Notes under the pieces: generated by a model
What the model was told of the DNA's origin: nothing
Seen by the model: only the letters and a program-made list of their open reading frames with translations
Database searches by the model: none
Shown: positions 8,973-19,812 of the stretch, piece by piece
Layout of the letters: every line of letters starts with the position of its first letter
How positions within the stretch are numbered: the stretch's first letter is position 1
Assembly (NCBI RefSeq): GCF_001624705.1
Contig: NZ_JSEO01000006.1
Span: forward strand, 186,001 to 250,000
Length of the DNA stretch: 64,000 nucleotides
Source of the DNA: Marinomonas sp. SBI8L
Lineage (GTDB): Bacteria > Pseudomonadota > Gammaproteobacteria > Pseudomonadales > Marinomonadaceae
Direction: 5' to 3'
Position numbers and translations under genes: made by a program

Positions 8973-10958
8973 TTAGATTGTGTATTTCTTAATTTGATCT
9001 CGCATTTCCATGGCTGAATCTGCGATGCTGGATGCTGCGACGGAGACTTGCTCTGCCCCTGCTACGTTTTCTGTTGCTTGGTCTGAAATATTGATCAGGC
9101 TGTTGTTTACTTCACTTAGAGCTGTCGCTTGCTCTTTTGTGTTTTTAGACACAGAGCTTGTTACCGATTGCACGCTTTCTACTTGGCCTGTGATCTTATC
9201 TAATACGATTTTAATCAGCTCTGATTGCTCGCTCGCCAGTAGTGCATTTTTCTGGCCGATATCTATGATGCTAAAGGCATTGGTTGAGTCTTCTTGTAGC
9301 TTGCTCACAACTTCGGCAATTTCATCTGTGGAGGCTCTGGTTCTATTCGCTAGGCCTCGAACCTCGTCTGCGACTACGGCAAAGCCTCGACCTTGCTCCC
9401 CTGCCCTTGCGGCTTCTATGGCGGCGTTAAGTGCAAGTAGATTAGTTTGTTCGGCTATGCCTCTAATCATGTCCACAAGGGATGAAATGCTGCCCACTCT
9501 CTCGTTAAGTGAGTTGATGGCTTTAGAAGACTCTTCCATGTCTTTTGCTGCTTGGTGGATAACATCAACGGCTTTGCTAACTGTCTCTTGCCCTTGTTGT
9601 GCGTTACTGACCACCTCTGATACCGAACTTGCATTACTTTCCATAGATTGGGCTATCTCAGAAACATTGATGCCCATTTGCTCGGCTGCGGTGGCGATTG
9701 TTTGCACCACTGATTTTTGCTCTATTAAGTTAACTTGGCTTTGCTTAATGGATACTGAGGTTTCATTCGTTGAGTTGGAAATATGCTGAGATGCAAGGTC
9801 AAAAGACTTTAAGTCGTCACTAAAGAGCCTTGTTAGCCTGTTAATACCTTTTGCTGCATCACCGAGTTCGTCAAAGCTCACGACATCTATCTCATGCGCC
9901 ATGTTTCTGTCTTGAATCGCTATTTGTATCCCTTCGGCAATTTTTAAAGATTGTTTGCTTCTGGTTCGAATAATTAAGAATAACGCGATAGTTATCACAG
10001 ATCCGATTATGAATATCAGCACTTCTACAATAAGGACGGTGACGGCATCTTGTTGAATACGCAGAGCAGTTTTATCAACCACTGATAATGCTTTTTCTTC
10101 GAGTTTCTTTAATTCATCAATTCTTTTAGTCGCATAGGAAAACCAAGTTTTAGAATCGGTTGTAAAGCCTGAATCATCTTTAGCGACTTCTTCACGCACT
10201 CTTAGCACGTCTTGATTGGCTGTTGATTGGCTGAATTGTGAGAAAATACTTAAGATGTCTTTTGGTGCGGCATCTAGGGCTTGTTCTAGGTTTAACTTTT
10301 GTTTGGTAATCAGCTCCGTGTGCTTGATTCTAAGGGCTGGGGTAAAATTGCCACTCGACAGTATATTCGCAAGTACTGCTCTTTCTATGCCTGCTGATTC
10401 TTTCGCAGAAGAAAAGTTATAGATGGCAAAAAGTTCTGATGAAATAACAGGGTCTGCACTCAGTTTTGAGGCATAGATAACACTATGCAAACCAAGCGTG
10501 TTGATGTTGGTATAAAAGCTAAGCGCTTTACCTAAAGGCAAAGTCAATGCATCGACTTGGTTTCGAATGCTGTTAATGTCTGCAAAAGCATTCTTGATGT
10601 TGCCTAGTTCTGCTTCCATCTCATTAGAAAGCGTCCAAGCTTCACTTTTCGTTAACAGGGTTTGATAGGCTTTATCAACCACTTGTCGTTGTTCTTTTAA
10701 TTGAGGTCCAAACACCTTGCCTTTTGAACCAATAAAGCCCGCACTTGCTCCTCGTTCTTTTTGAACTTCGTGCACCACTTTAAGCACATCGTGAGACATG
10801 AAGGCATTGTATTCAGCGTCATAAGCGTCTTGCATCTTGTTATAAGAATGAAATACATCATAGAAAATGACACAACCTAGGAGAATACATGGCAAAAGAA
10901 CAAGTATGCCAAGGTGAGGAGATAATGATCGAATTAAAAACTTCATAGGCTGTTTCAC
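8973..10958 (-). CDS. Methyl-accepting chemotaxis protein with NIT sensor domain
   Basis: A 661-residue chemoreceptor. A first membrane segment (about 15-34) is followed by a periplasmic NIT domain with the hallmark [19 protein letters not shown] (about 56-75). A second membrane segment (about 305-330), a HAMP linker and a cytoplasmic signalling domain follow. The hairpin tip [20 protein letters not shown], which binds CheA and CheW, is intact. NIT domains are nitrate/nitrite sensors in known cases, so this receptor may bias swimming towards nitrate; the nap operon at 58.9-63.8 kb makes that plausible but does not prove the ligand. No C-terminal CheR-binding pentapeptide is seen. It is transcribed alone. 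Confidence 0.9.
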   Translation of the reverse strand: MKQPMKFLIRSLSPHLGILVLLPCILLGCVIFYDVFHSYNKMQDAYDAEYNAFMSHDVLKVVHEVQKERGASAGFIGSKGKVFGPQLKEQRQVVDKAYQTLLTKSEAWTLSNEMEAELGNIKNAFADINSIRNQVDALTLPLGKALSFYTNINTLGLHSVIYASKLSADPVISSELFAIYNFSSAKESAGIERAVLANILSSGNFTPALRIKHTELITKQKLNLEQALDAAPKDILSIFSQFSQSTANQDVLRVREEVAKDDSGFTTDSKTWFSYATKRIDELKKLEEKALSVVDKTALRIQQDAVTVLIVEVLIFIIGSVITIALFLIIRTRSKQSLKIAEGIQIAIQDRNMAHEIDVVSFDELGDAAKGINRLTRLFSDDLKSFDLASQHISNSTNETSVSIKQSQVNLIEQKSVVQTIATAAEQMGINVSEIAQSMESNASSVSEVVSNAQQGQETVSKAVDVIHQAAKDMEESSKAINSLNERVGSISSLVDMIRGIAEQTNLLALNAAIEAARAGEQGRGFAVVADEVRGLANRTRASTDEIAEVVSKLQEDSTNAFSIIDIGQKNALLASEQSELIKIVLDKITGQVESVQSVTSSVSKNTKEQATALSEVNNSLINISDQATENVAGAEQVSVAASSIADSAMEMRDQIKKYTI

Positions 10959-11183
10959 CCTTCATTTAATGAGATACCTTAATTAAAGAGGGGCGTAGAC
11001 TAAGAATCGATAAGTATGTTGTTAATTCTTATTACATAACGTAGTTTTATGGAGCTTTTTTATGCGCTCTTGTAACTCGCCTGTAAATTTAGGCTTGGTT
11101 TTCTTAAAAATGCCGTTAGAAATTCCATAAATTCAGATATTTGAGTCCGGTAGGCTTTATGAACATAAGACCACTTCTAAAGC

Positions 11184-11570
11184 CTAATACATTGAATTAC
11201 CGTTTTTAGTTTCGGCTGGAACACCCTGAATTGCATCCCAATGCTCTATGATTTTGCTATTATCATCAAACCGAAAGAAATCCATGGTAACGTATTCATC
11301 ATTATCAGGCCAAGTTTGATGGGTATGAAGCGAGACTAGATCACCCTCTGCGATGACTCTGACAAACGCTATGCTTTTATCGGGATAGTCTCGTGACATC
11401 TCTTCAAAGTAGTCGATAAAAGCCTGTTTGCCGTCACCTACTAGTGGGTTATGTTGTATGTATTGATCCCCCACATAAAGCGCTACCGCTTTCTCTGGCT
11501 CACCAAGGTAAGCGGTTTTGTAAAAAGCAACGGCGTTCTTTTTATTTAACTCAAGATCATGCTTCATCAC
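11184..11570 (-). CDS. SnoaL-like / NTF2-fold protein
   Basis: A 128-residue cytoplasmic protein with the SnoaL pattern: an N-terminal helix (AFYKTAYLGEPEKAVALYV), YIQHNPLVGDGKQAFIDYF, VIAEGDLVSLHTHQTW and a final strand ending EHWDAIQGVP. Members are cone-shaped alpha+beta proteins, some of them isomerases or cyclases of small ketone substrates and many uncharacterised. A substrate cannot be read from sequence. It lies 40 bases downstream of the membrane-protein gene 11611-12177 and may share its transcript. A related fold is encoded at 32607-32999. Confidence 0.8.
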   Translation of the reverse strand: MMKHDLELNKKNAVAFYKTAYLGEPEKAVALYVGDQYIQHNPLVGDGKQAFIDYFEEMSRDYPDKSIAFVRVIAEGDLVSLHTHQTWPDNDEYVTMDFFRFDDNSKIIEHWDAIQGVPAETKNGNSMY

Positions 11571-11610
11571 GCTCTCCGATTATTTATCTTTTAGTATTTT
11601 AAAGATTCAA

Positions 11611-12177
11611 TTATATATTGAGCTCTCGCCTTAGATCTGTGACTTCTACTTTTAAGAAATTAGCCAGTACAGCGGCATCTAGTTGCATTTGTTGTAGGTC
11701 GTTATGGTTAAGAATATTGATACGTCGGCCATTTTTGGTCAGCAGGTTTAGCTCAAAACACTCATAGCTAGGTGCTTGCCCTCTTTCGATCATTTTATTA
11801 AGAATTTGCAGAGATACTATATGCTTTAGTTTTACGTCTCTGTCTTGGTTGTTATCAAATAGACCTGTGTCTTTATCAAACTTTGCACGCTTCATAAATG
11901 GCCTGATAAGTGCAACACCAAACATGCCGATCGCACTACCAAAAATGCCGATAAAGACGGTGAGGTCTAACTGGCTGGATTTCCAATAAATGACACCCGC
12001 TAACCCTAATAAAAAAAGACCTACCACGATATAAATGATACAGAAAATCATTGCGCCCATGGTGGGCCTTAAAAAAACAGTGTCTCCTTTAGCCATGACA
12101 GTATGGGAAAGGAATTTTGGTCCATCTTTGATCAGGTTGCGCTTTAAATCGATGTAAAAGTGCTTATCGTCATCCAT
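11611..12177 (-). CDS. Small membrane protein of unknown function
   Basis: A 188-residue protein with a hydrophilic N-terminus (MDDDKHFYIDLKRNLIKDGPK), two adjacent membrane segments (about 44-66 and 72-92) and a cytoplasmic C-terminal domain of about 95 residues. That domain contains FELNLLTKNGRRINILNHND, a strand pattern reminiscent of PH-like domains of bacterial membrane proteins. I do not recognise a named family. It lies downstream of agcS but behind a strong terminator, so it is probably expressed separately, perhaps together with the SnoaL-like gene that follows. Confidence 0.65.
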   Translation of the reverse strand: MDDDKHFYIDLKRNLIKDGPKFLSHTVMAKGDTVFLRPTMGAMIFCIIYIVVGLFLLGLAGVIYWKSSQLDLTVFIGIFGSAIGMFGVALIRPFMKRAKFDKDTGLFDNNQDRDVKLKHIVSLQILNKMIERGQAPSYECFELNLLTKNGRRINILNHNDLQQMQLDAAVLANFLKVEVTDLRRELNI

Positions 12178-12262
12178 TTTACTTCCTAGGTTGTTGTTAC
12201 TACTTGTTTTTCATCGCCATCACATTTGTATTATCTATACTTATCTTACCGACTTGCAGAAA

Positions 12263-12291
12263 TAAAAAAACCCGCCGAAGCGGGTTTTTTT
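12263..12291. terminator. Bidirectional terminator after agcS
   Basis: AAAAAAACCCGC CGAA GCGGGTTTTTTT forms a GC-rich stem with an A run on one side and a T run on the other. It is an efficient rho-independent terminator for the minus-strand symporter gene ending at 12324. Confidence 0.9.
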
Positions 12292-12323
12292 ATGATCTCA
12301 TTCTATTATGAAAAAACGATGAA

Positions 12324-13901
12324 TTATGCTTTTTCTGCAGAATTTGAATCAGTTGCTTTGTCGTCATAACGCTTGATTTCACCAGACTTAATACGTGCAA
12401 TGAAAGAGTTAAGCTCTTTCTTAACAACAGGCATTAGGAAGTACAAACCAAGGATGTTGAAGATAGACATAGCAAAGATAGCTGCGTCAGAGAAGTCGAT
12501 TACAGCACCAAACTGGATAGTTGCACCAACGACTACGAAGAAGCAGAAGATAATTTTGAAAGTCAGTTCAACTTTAGAACCTTCGCCAAACAAGTAAGTC
12601 CAAGCTTTTAGACCGTAGTAAGACCAAGAGATCATAGTTGAGAAAGCAAACAAGATTACTGCCACAGCTAGGAAGTATTTGAAAATACCCGCTGTTGCTG
12701 TGAACGATGCCGCTGTCAAGGTAACGCCTGTTAGGCCTTCACCGTTGAATGGCATTGTGTTTAGACCAGCAATAGTGATAACCAAAGCAGTCATAGTACA
12801 GATAATTACTGTATCGATGAATGGTTCTAGTAGAGATACTAGACCTTCAGTTACTGGCTCTTTTGTTTTAACCGCTGAGTGAGCGATCGCAGCAGAACCA
12901 ACACCTGCTTCGTTAGAGAAGGTTGCACGTTTCAAACCTTGGATCAATGCACCAATGAAACCACCGGCTACACCAGCACCTGTGAAGGCACCTTCGAAGA
13001 TAGCGCTAATAGCCGCACCGATTTGACCGAAGTTTGCAAGGATTACGATAACAGACATGCCTACATAAAGTAGTGCCATCCAAGGTACAACTTTTTCAGT
13101 TACTGATGCAATTGAAGGCATACCACCAACGATTACAGAGAAAACTAAAGCAGCTAGTACTAGACCTGTGATTACACCGTATTCACTTGGTACGTCGAAA
13201 GCGTAAGTTAACATGGCATGGGCTTGGTTAGCCTGGAACATGTTACCGCCACCGAAAGAACCTAGGATACACATAAGTGCGAAACCAATTGCTAGGAATT
13301 TACCTAGGCTTGGTAGTCCACGCTCTTCTAGACCACGGCTTAGGTAGTACATTGGACCACCAGAAACGACGCCAGAAGGCAGAACAGTACGGTATTTAAC
13401 ACCTAGCGTACACTCACAGAACTTAGATGCCATACCTAGAAGACCACAAAGGATCATCCAGAATGTTGCACCTGGTCCACCAATCGCTAAAGCAGCACCC
13501 ACACCAGCAATGTTACCTAGACCCACTGTGCCAGATAGCGCAGTTGTTAGGGCCTGAAAGTGAGACACCTCACCGTCTTCTTTAGCATTCGGGTTAGAGA
13601 ACTTGCCACGAACGATATCGATCGAAAGGCCAGCACGTCTGAACTGAATGAAACCAAAGTAAACTGTGAAAATTGTTGCTGCAAGCAACAACCAACCTAC
13701 GATAATTGGAAAATTAGCTTCGCCAACTGGCACACTGTAGAAGATTAAACCAACGAACCAACCTGTGTAGTCGTTGAAGAAACCGTCAACCGAGCGACTT
13801 ATCGAACCTACAAACTCCCCAAATGCGCTAGTTTCAGCCGCAAGTATGTTTGTACTAAATATCAGCATAAAGAGTGCAAATAATTGCTGTGTCTTTTTCA
13901 T
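12324..13901 (-). CDS. Sodium:alanine/glycine symporter (AgcS family)
   Basis: A 525-residue inner-membrane carrier with an N-terminal hydrophobic leader and about 11 further membrane segments. The AgcS core is clear: ALSGTVGLGNIAGVGAALAIGGPGATFWMI (positions about 116-145), GVVSGGPMYYLSRGL and FSNEAGVGSAAIAHSAVKT. The family imports alanine or glycine with Na+, which fits a marine host. It is a single-gene unit closed by a strong terminator. Upstream I looked for a glycine riboswitch, which often controls this family, and found no such motif. The C-terminal tail is charged and cytoplasmic. Confidence 0.93.
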   Translation of the reverse strand: MKKTQQLFALFMLIFSTNILAAETSAFGEFVGSISRSVDGFFNDYTGWFVGLIFYSVPVGEANFPIIVGWLLLAATIFTVYFGFIQFRRAGLSIDIVRGKFSNPNAKEDGEVSHFQALTTALSGTVGLGNIAGVGAALAIGGPGATFWMILCGLLGMASKFCECTLGVKYRTVLPSGVVSGGPMYYLSRGLEERGLPSLGKFLAIGFALMCILGSFGGGNMFQANQAHAMLTYAFDVPSEYGVITGLVLAALVFSVIVGGMPSIASVTEKVVPWMALLYVGMSVIVILANFGQIGAAISAIFEGAFTGAGVAGGFIGALIQGLKRATFSNEAGVGSAAIAHSAVKTKEPVTEGLVSLLEPFIDTVIICTMTALVITIAGLNTMPFNGEGLTGVTLTAASFTATAGIFKYFLAVAVILFAFSTMISWSYYGLKAWTYLFGEGSKVELTFKIIFCFFVVVGATIQFGAVIDFSDAAIFAMSIFNILGLYFLMPVVKKELNSFIARIKSGEIKRYDDKATDSNSAEKA

Positions 13902-14954
13902 ATTGGTTATCCCATTTTATTAAGCTCAGCAGGTTTTCGTTCTAAAACAGGATTCTCAAGGCTTAGTTAACAATATATTAGCAGCTAGGGCCGATGTTCT
14001 TACTCTTAGTACCTATCACTAGGTGTCGAGGTTGTTAGCGCTTATAAAAAAACGACAACGTCTATTCGGAGTAAAATCAATCAAAGAAAGAGGAGAAAGT
14101 GACTTGGCTATAAACAGAAAACTGTATAAAACTTAGACACTGATAATTATAAAGTTCAAAATTATTCGTTCAGCTATATATTAAAATCATTGTCAAAAAA
14201 GAAATTGAAATTTCACTTTAAACTAATAGAAAATATTATTTCACTGAACATATTTTAAGCAACACCCAATTACTTAAAAGATATAACCCTGAATTATAAA
14301 GTCTCTCTTCCTTAATACGTTTACATTATTAACTATAACTACTTAAGTTTTTATCACCCTGACCTGAGAGCCTTTATTTCTTTTAGTTTTCAGCCGAAAT
14401 AAAACCATAAGAATATGATTTTTAACGACATTTTATTTATTGTAATTTTCAACAATGCTTTATGTTTTCTTCTTTTATAACTATTAGATAATGTTTTAAA
14501 GTTAAACTTTTTCAGTTTTTTAAACTACAAAAAAGCTATGAAAAAGTGATTATCAATCATTTTTCGCTTATAAACTTATCGTTCATATATAAAAGAACCC
14601 AAACCTATCTCAGCCAGAGCCATTTGGCAAATAAAATTGTTAACTTGGTTAAAAAGTATCACTTCATAACAAAAAAACTACTAAGCAAATGCTCAATATA
14701 CTTTAAATAGATAGGCAACTTATGCTAACTATTACCCTCCAAATAAAGACATGATGAAGCGCTTTTTGGTTTAAGCCTTATAGTTTTTTGTAGAAAAAAC
14801 GACATTGGCTTGTCATGATGCTGAAACTTGTTAACTAGTCATTAAACATGCTTAGGCAAATTAACCCAAGCATGTTTAAAAAAGGAACTTCCCCCTCTCC
14901 TTACTGATTGATGAATCTTTAGAAATAGCTATTTTTATCTCGTCAGGTGTATTC
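13902..14954. other. Long AT-rich intergenic region
   Basis: About 1,050 bases lie between agcS and a chemoreceptor gene transcribed towards it. I find no coding frame, tRNA or recognisable riboswitch. Two inverted repeats stand out: a short one at 14011-14024 (ACCTA TCAC TAGGT) and a strong one at 14842-14880, listed separately. Promoter elements for agcS must lie near 13902-14050. A small RNA cannot be excluded. Confidence 0.6.
14842..14880. terminator. Hairpin after the Cache chemoreceptor gene
   Basis: TTAAACATGCTT (14842-14853) pairs perfectly with AAGCATGTTTAA (14869-14880), and a GG/CC pair can close the inner end. It lies 75 bases beyond the stop at 14955. The T tract after it on the minus strand is weak, so termination is likely but not certain. 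Confidence 0.6.
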
Positions 14955-16844
14955 CTAATCGACTTTAAAGATTTCAACTGAGCGGTTAAGTGAGTCAACA
15001 CTATGGGATAGATCCCCAGCCACTTGAGCATTGCTCTCAGAATTATCAAAAGTATTTTTAGCTAAGTCATTAATCTGTATAACAGTACTACTTATTTCCT
15101 CTGCTACTTGCGTTTGTTGATCCGCTGCCGTGGCTATCTGGGCGTTCATGTCATAAATAACAGCAACTGAATCACGGATAGCTGTCAAAGCATCATTTGC
15201 ATCGGACGACTTAGACAGGGTCTGTTGTGCATTCTCACAACTTGCTTGCATAAGGCTCACTGAGTTGTTTACAGCCCCTTGAAGTCTCGCGATAAGCTCT
15301 TGTATCTGGCTGGTACTCTCTTGTGTCCTGCTTGCTAAGCTTCTTACTTCATCCGCAACAACTGCAAACCCTCGCCCTTGCTCACCGGCTCGCGCCGCTT
15401 CAATCGCTGCATTAAGTGCTAATAGGTTAGTTTGCTCTGCAATATCCCCTATTACATTCAAGATATTTCCTATCCCGGCAGCTTCATTTTCGAGTTTTTT
15501 AACGACTCTTTCTGACTCTTCTATCCCTTCAACTAAGGTCGCTATGCTTTCATTTACTTCGGTAACTGTTTGAATACCTTGACCAGAATATTTATGAGCT
15601 GAGTTAGTGGCATCAGAAGCTTCTAATGCACTTTTAGCGACTGCTTTAACCGTGTTTGTCATTTCATACATGGCACTGGATGTCGTTTCTAATTGCTGCA
15701 TTTGAGTTTCTGAACTTTGCATCACATTAGAAGCTGAATTGAGAATTTTCTTCGAGGCTGTGTCTAATATCTGACTTGTGGAGTTGATATTAGAAACCGT
15801 ATTTCTAAGGTTATGAGCCATAGTAAGTACAGCGGCATAAATGCCAGTCTCATTGCCATTACTAGCATTGAGATAGGTTAAATCCCCATTTGCAATTCTA
15901 TTGACTATGCTTTCGATTTCTTTTGGTTCGCCGCCAATAGGCTTATACATAAGACGAATAATCAGGGTATAAGCAACACCTAAGGAGATTAGAATTAGGA
16001 TGATCGAAATAATAATATTGGTAACTAGGTTATCATTTGATGCTGCGTTGATATTCTCCCACTCATCCCATGCCCAGGTCGTCCAACCCAACATAGCCAT
16101 ATGAGATGTCACCACAAAATAGTCTTTGTCTTCAATGGAATAGGTATGTTGATTACTTTGTGAGTTGCTAAAGGATGCATAGTCTGGAATGACTGTTTTA
16201 AGATTTTTGCCTAGTAAGTCAGTATTTTTTGCGGCAAAAATATAACCATCGGTATTGGTTACAAAGATCTGATTGTTATCCGTTAATCCTGCAATAAAAT
16301 TAGTGAGGTTATCAATAGACAAGTTAGCGCTAACCACACCAACGACAGTGCCATTACGTACAATCGGAACGGCGGCTGCCATCACCGCATTACCTTCAGT
16401 ACTCACATAAGGTTTGGTGAGAATCTTTTTATCGCCTGCAAAAGCCCTTAAAAACCACTCGCGCCCTTTTTCTTTGGCGTTAAAATTAGGAACTAAGCCA
16501 TTACTTGATACAGAGTAAGTTAACCCATCAGGAGTCGCCATATAAGCATTAATGACATCAAGGTTGTTAGAAATGGAGCTCAGAGTCTTAACCGCTTTAA
16601 TAATATCAAAAGGTTGTTTACCTCCTATATCAAGTTCATAAGAAATTACTTTTAAAACATCATAAGTGCGGTTCATACGTTGTTCTATTGCACTGGTAAT
16701 TAAGAAAGATTCCGTTTCTAATTTTTTGTTATAGCCTTCTATAGATGCACCTTTAAAACTAAAAAAACTAGTGAGTGTAATGAAGCTAATTACAGCAACA
16801 AATAAGCCACCAATGCCATATAGAATTTTAGATTTCGCTGTCAC
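14955..16844 (-). CDS. Methyl-accepting chemotaxis protein with dCache sensor
   Basis: A 629-residue chemoreceptor. A membrane segment at about 7-28 and another at about 275-298 flank a periplasmic dCache-type domain. In it, [14 protein letters not shown] and [24 protein letters not shown] are the usual PAS-like ligand-binding strands. HAMP follows, with a signalling domain whose tip [20 protein letters not shown] is intact. dCache receptors commonly sense amino acids, but the ligand here is unknown. No terminal pentapeptide is present. It is transcribed alone, and its 3' side faces the long intergenic region. Confidence 0.9.
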   Translation of the reverse strand: MTAKSKILYGIGGLFVAVISFITLTSFFSFKGASIEGYNKKLETESFLITSAIEQRMNRTYDVLKVISYELDIGGKQPFDIIKAVKTLSSISNNLDVINAYMATPDGLTYSVSSNGLVPNFNAKEKGREWFLRAFAGDKKILTKPYVSTEGNAVMAAAVPIVRNGTVVGVVSANLSIDNLTNFIAGLTDNNQIFVTNTDGYIFAAKNTDLLGKNLKTVIPDYASFSNSQSNQHTYSIEDKDYFVVTSHMAMLGWTTWAWDEWENINAASNDNLVTNIIISIILILISLGVAYTLIIRLMYKPIGGEPKEIESIVNRIANGDLTYLNASNGNETGIYAAVLTMAHNLRNTVSNINSTSQILDTASKKILNSASNVMQSSETQMQQLETTSSAMYEMTNTVKAVAKSALEASDATNSAHKYSGQGIQTVTEVNESIATLVEGIEESERVVKKLENEAAGIGNILNVIGDIAEQTNLLALNAAIEAARAGEQGRGFAVVADEVRSLASRTQESTSQIQELIARLQGAVNNSVSLMQASCENAQQTLSKSSDANDALTAIRDSVAVIYDMNAQIATAADQQTQVAEEISSTVIQINDLAKNTFDNSESNAQVAGDLSHSVDSLNRSVEIFKVD

Positions 16845-17093
16845 TTTAAGTTCCTTTAATGTTTAAAAAATGAATCATTAGAAAAAATGAAACAGAGTGC
16901 CACTCTACAGAAAGAAAATGAATGATTTGTATATGAATTGTATAAACCTGTATCTTTTTGATATGTTTTTATACTTTTTTGCAACCAAGTATAATTGAAT
17001 TAAAAAGCTAGGCATGATCTGCAAGATGAGTTTAGAACGCTGATTCAAACACAATTAGTTTGAGAGTAAGGGGATTTGTCTTTAAAGGAATGC

Positions 17094-17294
17094 TTAGTCT
17101 AGATATTTTTTGAGAATGTATTCAATTTCTCCATTTGATTTCAGCTTTTCAAGCTCTTGATCAACCCAATCAGCTAATACTTTCGAGCGAGCTTCGTCGG
17201 CGAGAGAGAAAACGATATAAAGCCATACTTTGTAGAAGCAGTCTTTAGACTCTAACTCGAATTGTACTGCCTTTTGCCCAAAAGAACCTGTCTT
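17094..17294 (-). pseudogene. C-terminal remnant of a family-3 periplasmic binding-protein gene
   Basis: The minus strand holds an open fragment of about 67 codons, after an in-frame TAG at 17295-17297, ending at a TAA at 17094-17096. It reads FELESKDCFYKVWLYIVFSL, then WVDQELEKLKSNGEIEYILKKYLD. The last part is the usual C-terminal helix of amino-acid ABC binding proteins (SBP_bac_3). No start codon, signal peptide or N-terminal lobe precedes it. This looks like the decayed end of a gene whose remainder has been lost. Confidence 0.55.
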
Positions 17295-17712
17295 CTAAGA
17301 TAGTGTTTATTTATTCATTTCTTTACTGTAACTAAAAAACTAATAGCACAAATGGTTAGACGCGCTGATAAGAGCTCATGGATCTGGACTTACTCTAGAA
17401 TAACCAATTTTTGATGCTTAATTATAGTAAAGCATTCATAAATTAAAGAAGTAATAGACGCTAAAGGGAAGTTGAAAGGAAACTAAAAGCGAGTTGAAAA
17501 GAGAGCAGAGAGTGAAACGGATAGGAGTTTGCTTGTTTAACTCTGCTCTAAAGCATGTGTCAAAAAGATGTTTTAATCTGGTTAGGCAGTGCAGTTTTAC
17601 TTAGAGAGAAGATTAGGACGATACGCTAACGACGTATTATTCACTACGTATAACCTTGCTTTCGCATCGTCTCTTTCCTTCAATACTGGTCTCCTGAGTT
17701 TCTCACAGCCCA
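17295..17712. other. Intergenic region, nothing recognised
   Basis: About 420 bases between the binding-protein remnant and the first DUF805 gene. I see no coding frame, strong hairpin or known RNA. It may be residue of the same deletion that truncated the binding-protein gene. Confidence 0.5.
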
Positions 17713-18063
17713 CTAGAAAACAGGGCTGGCTTTTGGGTTGAATCCATAAGGATTAGCATCATCGCTATCGAGCACAAGAAAGATTAGCAAAGCTATCGCG
17801 CCACAAACAGGCACCAGCCCAATAAGTAACCACCAAGCCGAGTGATTGGTGTCGTGCAGTCGTCTTACTAAAATACTCAGACTTGGTATTAATATGAACA
17901 AAGAAAATAAGATTGATAGGCCCATGAAGCCAATTGCCGCTTCAATCACCATCAGAGAGAGGTGAAACAGCAAGGCGATTAAGGTAAACATCCAATACTC
18001 TTTTCGTCTTGCTCGTCCTGAGAAGTCCGCATACTTTTTTAAAGCTAAGGTAAAATATTCCAT
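17713..18063 (-). CDS. DUF805 membrane protein (copy 1)
   Basis: A 116-residue inner-membrane protein of the DUF805/YhaH family. It has the N-terminal signature YADFSGRARRKEYWMF, the central IPSLSILVRRLHDTNHSAWW and the end DANPYGFNP. Three to four membrane helices are predicted. Function is unknown. A second copy lies at 18269-18619 with the same length and architecture, so this is a tandem duplication that has diverged. The stretches before each gene are unrelated, so each may have its own promoter. Confidence 0.88.
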   Translation of the reverse strand: MEYFTLALKKYADFSGRARRKEYWMFTLIALLFHLSLMVIEAAIGFMGLSILFSLFILIPSLSILVRRLHDTNHSAWWLLIGLVPVCGAIALLIFLVLDSDDANPYGFNPKASPVF

Positions 18064-18268
18064 CTATTGCATCCTTTGTGAGCCAAACAACAAACGCCTC
18101 CCCTAATCTAAGGGCTTTAGACACATGTTATAGGCTAAATATTACATCCATGTTTATGCTAATTTTTCAGCTTTCAAAATTAACGAAGCAGTAATATAAA
18201 GGAGTTTTAAGCTTTATGATAGAACTAGCCTTATCCTACTTTAAGTGGAGGAAAAGGGGGGTGCTGAA

Positions 18269-18619
18269 TTAACACAAGATTCCACCTTTTGGGTTATAAC
18301 CGTATTCATTGTCCTGATGACTATCTTGTACTAAGAAATATAAAAGTATCAGATGCCCCAAAACAGGGATGAAAATCAATAACAACCACCAGCCAGTTCG
18401 ACTTGTATCATGTAGGCGCCTTACTAAGACACTGAGACTTGGTACTATCATGGCGAGAGTATAAAGCGCCGTAAAACCACCTGCAGTTGACACTGCATCT
18501 AAAGCGATGACAATGAGATAAAAAACAAAGTAGTAGAGATTAAAGTACCAGTACTCTCTACGTCTGGCACGACCGGTAAAGTCAGCATAATTAGTTAACG
18601 CATTAATAAAATATTCCAT
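18269..18619 (-). CDS. DUF805 membrane protein (copy 2)
   Basis: A 116-residue paralogue of the neighbouring gene. YADFTGRARRREYWYF, VPSLSVLVRRLHDTSRTGWW and DNEYGYNPKGG align position for position with copy 1. About four membrane helices are predicted. The 205-base gap between the copies has no obvious terminator, so read-through into copy 1 is possible. Function is unknown for the family. Confidence 0.88.
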   Translation of the reverse strand: MEYFINALTNYADFTGRARRREYWYFNLYYFVFYLIVIALDAVSTAGGFTALYTLAMIVPSLSVLVRRLHDTSRTGWWLLLIFIPVLGHLILLYFLVQDSHQDNEYGYNPKGGILC

Positions 18620-18795
18620 ATGGCCACCCTTATTTCGATACCGTTTTGAAATAATTTTCTAATCATTAACTATATTTTAGCAGCTGAAATTTAACTGCAT
18701 GTTTAATGTGGTTACTTTTGTCTAAAGCGTGTTACTCAATGTCCTTTTTTGTAATAAATACAGCGTATTAAGGCTAAAAGCTATCTCACTTTGCT

Positions 18796-19263
18796 CTATC
18801 TCTTTTGCTGTAGACGGCCATTTTTCACTAGACTAAGGTCAAGCGCTAATCGATTCTTGGTCCAGCCATGCACCTTATCATGGGCTTCTACATAAAGTAT
18901 TTCGCCAGCACTCAACTTAGCAGCAGGAATATGAATCGCATTTAGAGATCGAGTAAAAGGCTGTTCATTAACGTGAGGGTGATAAAGCACTCTATCCCCT
19001 AGAACCTTGCCTTGGCTATCGACCAATCGCCAGTTATCTGCGTAATGATCCCAGCCTGTGTCATCATGTTTTAATGTCACACTTAAGGACCAAGTATTAT
19101 TACCTTGATGTTTAAGGTCAGCAGCCAAAATGTTGACATCATTCGCGTAAAGGGAGGAAGCAAGGCTTAAACCCAGCAAGCCGAGCATGAGCTTTTTGAC
19201 ACTAAGCTTATTTTGATTAAATGCTAAATCGTTAGAACCTTTTACTCTTAGATAACGTTTCAT
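18796..19263 (-). CDS. Putative periplasmic protein of unknown function
   Basis: A protein of up to 155 residues. After about 22 hydrophilic residues comes a Sec-type signal, [18 protein letters not shown], with probable cleavage before NDVN. The true start may be internal, near the Met at residue 26 or a nearby alternative codon, because the signal should be near the N-terminus. The mature part of about 110 residues is beta-rich (WSLSVTLKHDDTGWDHYADN) and ends with a basic tail. Its pattern fits small secreted proteins found in marine Gammaproteobacteria, but I do not recognise a named family. Confidence 0.6.
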   Translation of the reverse strand: MKRYLRVKGSNDLAFNQNKLSVKKLMLGLLGLSLASSLYANDVNILAADLKHQGNNTWSLSVTLKHDDTGWDHYADNWRLVDSQGKVLGDRVLYHPHVNEQPFTRSLNAIHIPAAKLSAGEILYVEAHDKVHGWTKNRLALDLSLVKNGRLQQKR

Positions 19264-19316
19264 GCTTGCTCCTTGCTTAGTTTTGATATGATGACATGCT
19301 ATTTGGAAAATCAGAA

Positions 19317-19727
19317 TTACTGAGGAAAACTTTCAAACTCTTTCACAGATTCTAACCCAGCTTGCCATTTGGCTTTACTACGACAAAAGATATGGCCATT
19401 TGGTTCCATTGCCAATTGCGTATCAAGTGAGCCTGCTGGTACAACTAGTAACGAATCATCAAATTGCAGGTTTGGTAGACCTGAACCACAGTCTTGGCAG
19501 AAGCTACGGACATGCCTTGTGTCTTTTAGCCTAAAGGTTTTCACCTTATCTTGCCCTTGCAACCAAGTTAGCTTGGCGGTGGTGCTAAACAGATTCGCAC
19601 CATGAGCACTGCCGGTATCTTTCTTACAGTGGTCACAATGACATAAAAAGAAGTTTTCAAACGCCCCTTCCACCTGAAAATTCACTTGCTGACATAAGCA
19701 GCTTCCTTGATATATCTCGTTTGCCAT
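19317..19727 (-). CDS. GFA-family (glutathione-dependent formaldehyde-activating-like) protein
   Basis: A 136-residue zinc protein of the GFA/Mss4-like fold. Zinc-binding cysteines appear as CLCQQ, CHCDHCKK and CQDCGSG in the family order. I place the start at 19727 (MANEIYQGSCLC) because AAGGA sits seven bases upstream; the longer reading from 19754 adds nine residues without a better ribosome site. Most members are uncharacterised, and the formaldehyde role is proven only for Gfa-type enzymes. A second GFA protein lies at 27028-27438. It neighbours an AraC regulator on the same strand. Confidence 0.85.
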   Translation of the reverse strand: MANEIYQGSCLCQQVNFQVEGAFENFFLCHCDHCKKDTGSAHGANLFSTTAKLTWLQGQDKVKTFRLKDTRHVRSFCQDCGSGLPNLQFDDSLLVVPAGSLDTQLAMEPNGHIFCRSKAKWQAGLESVKEFESFPQ

Positions 19728-19812
19728 GGTTATTTCCTTATTTTTAAAACTCATTAATTACGCTCATTTAAATAAAAAGAAATGAAAACAGAACGCTTTC
19801 ATTATATTTTTG

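Noticed and set aside
13902-14100. Glycine riboswitch before the AgcS symporter
   Set aside because: I searched the leader for the GGAGAG-type conserved blocks and found none.
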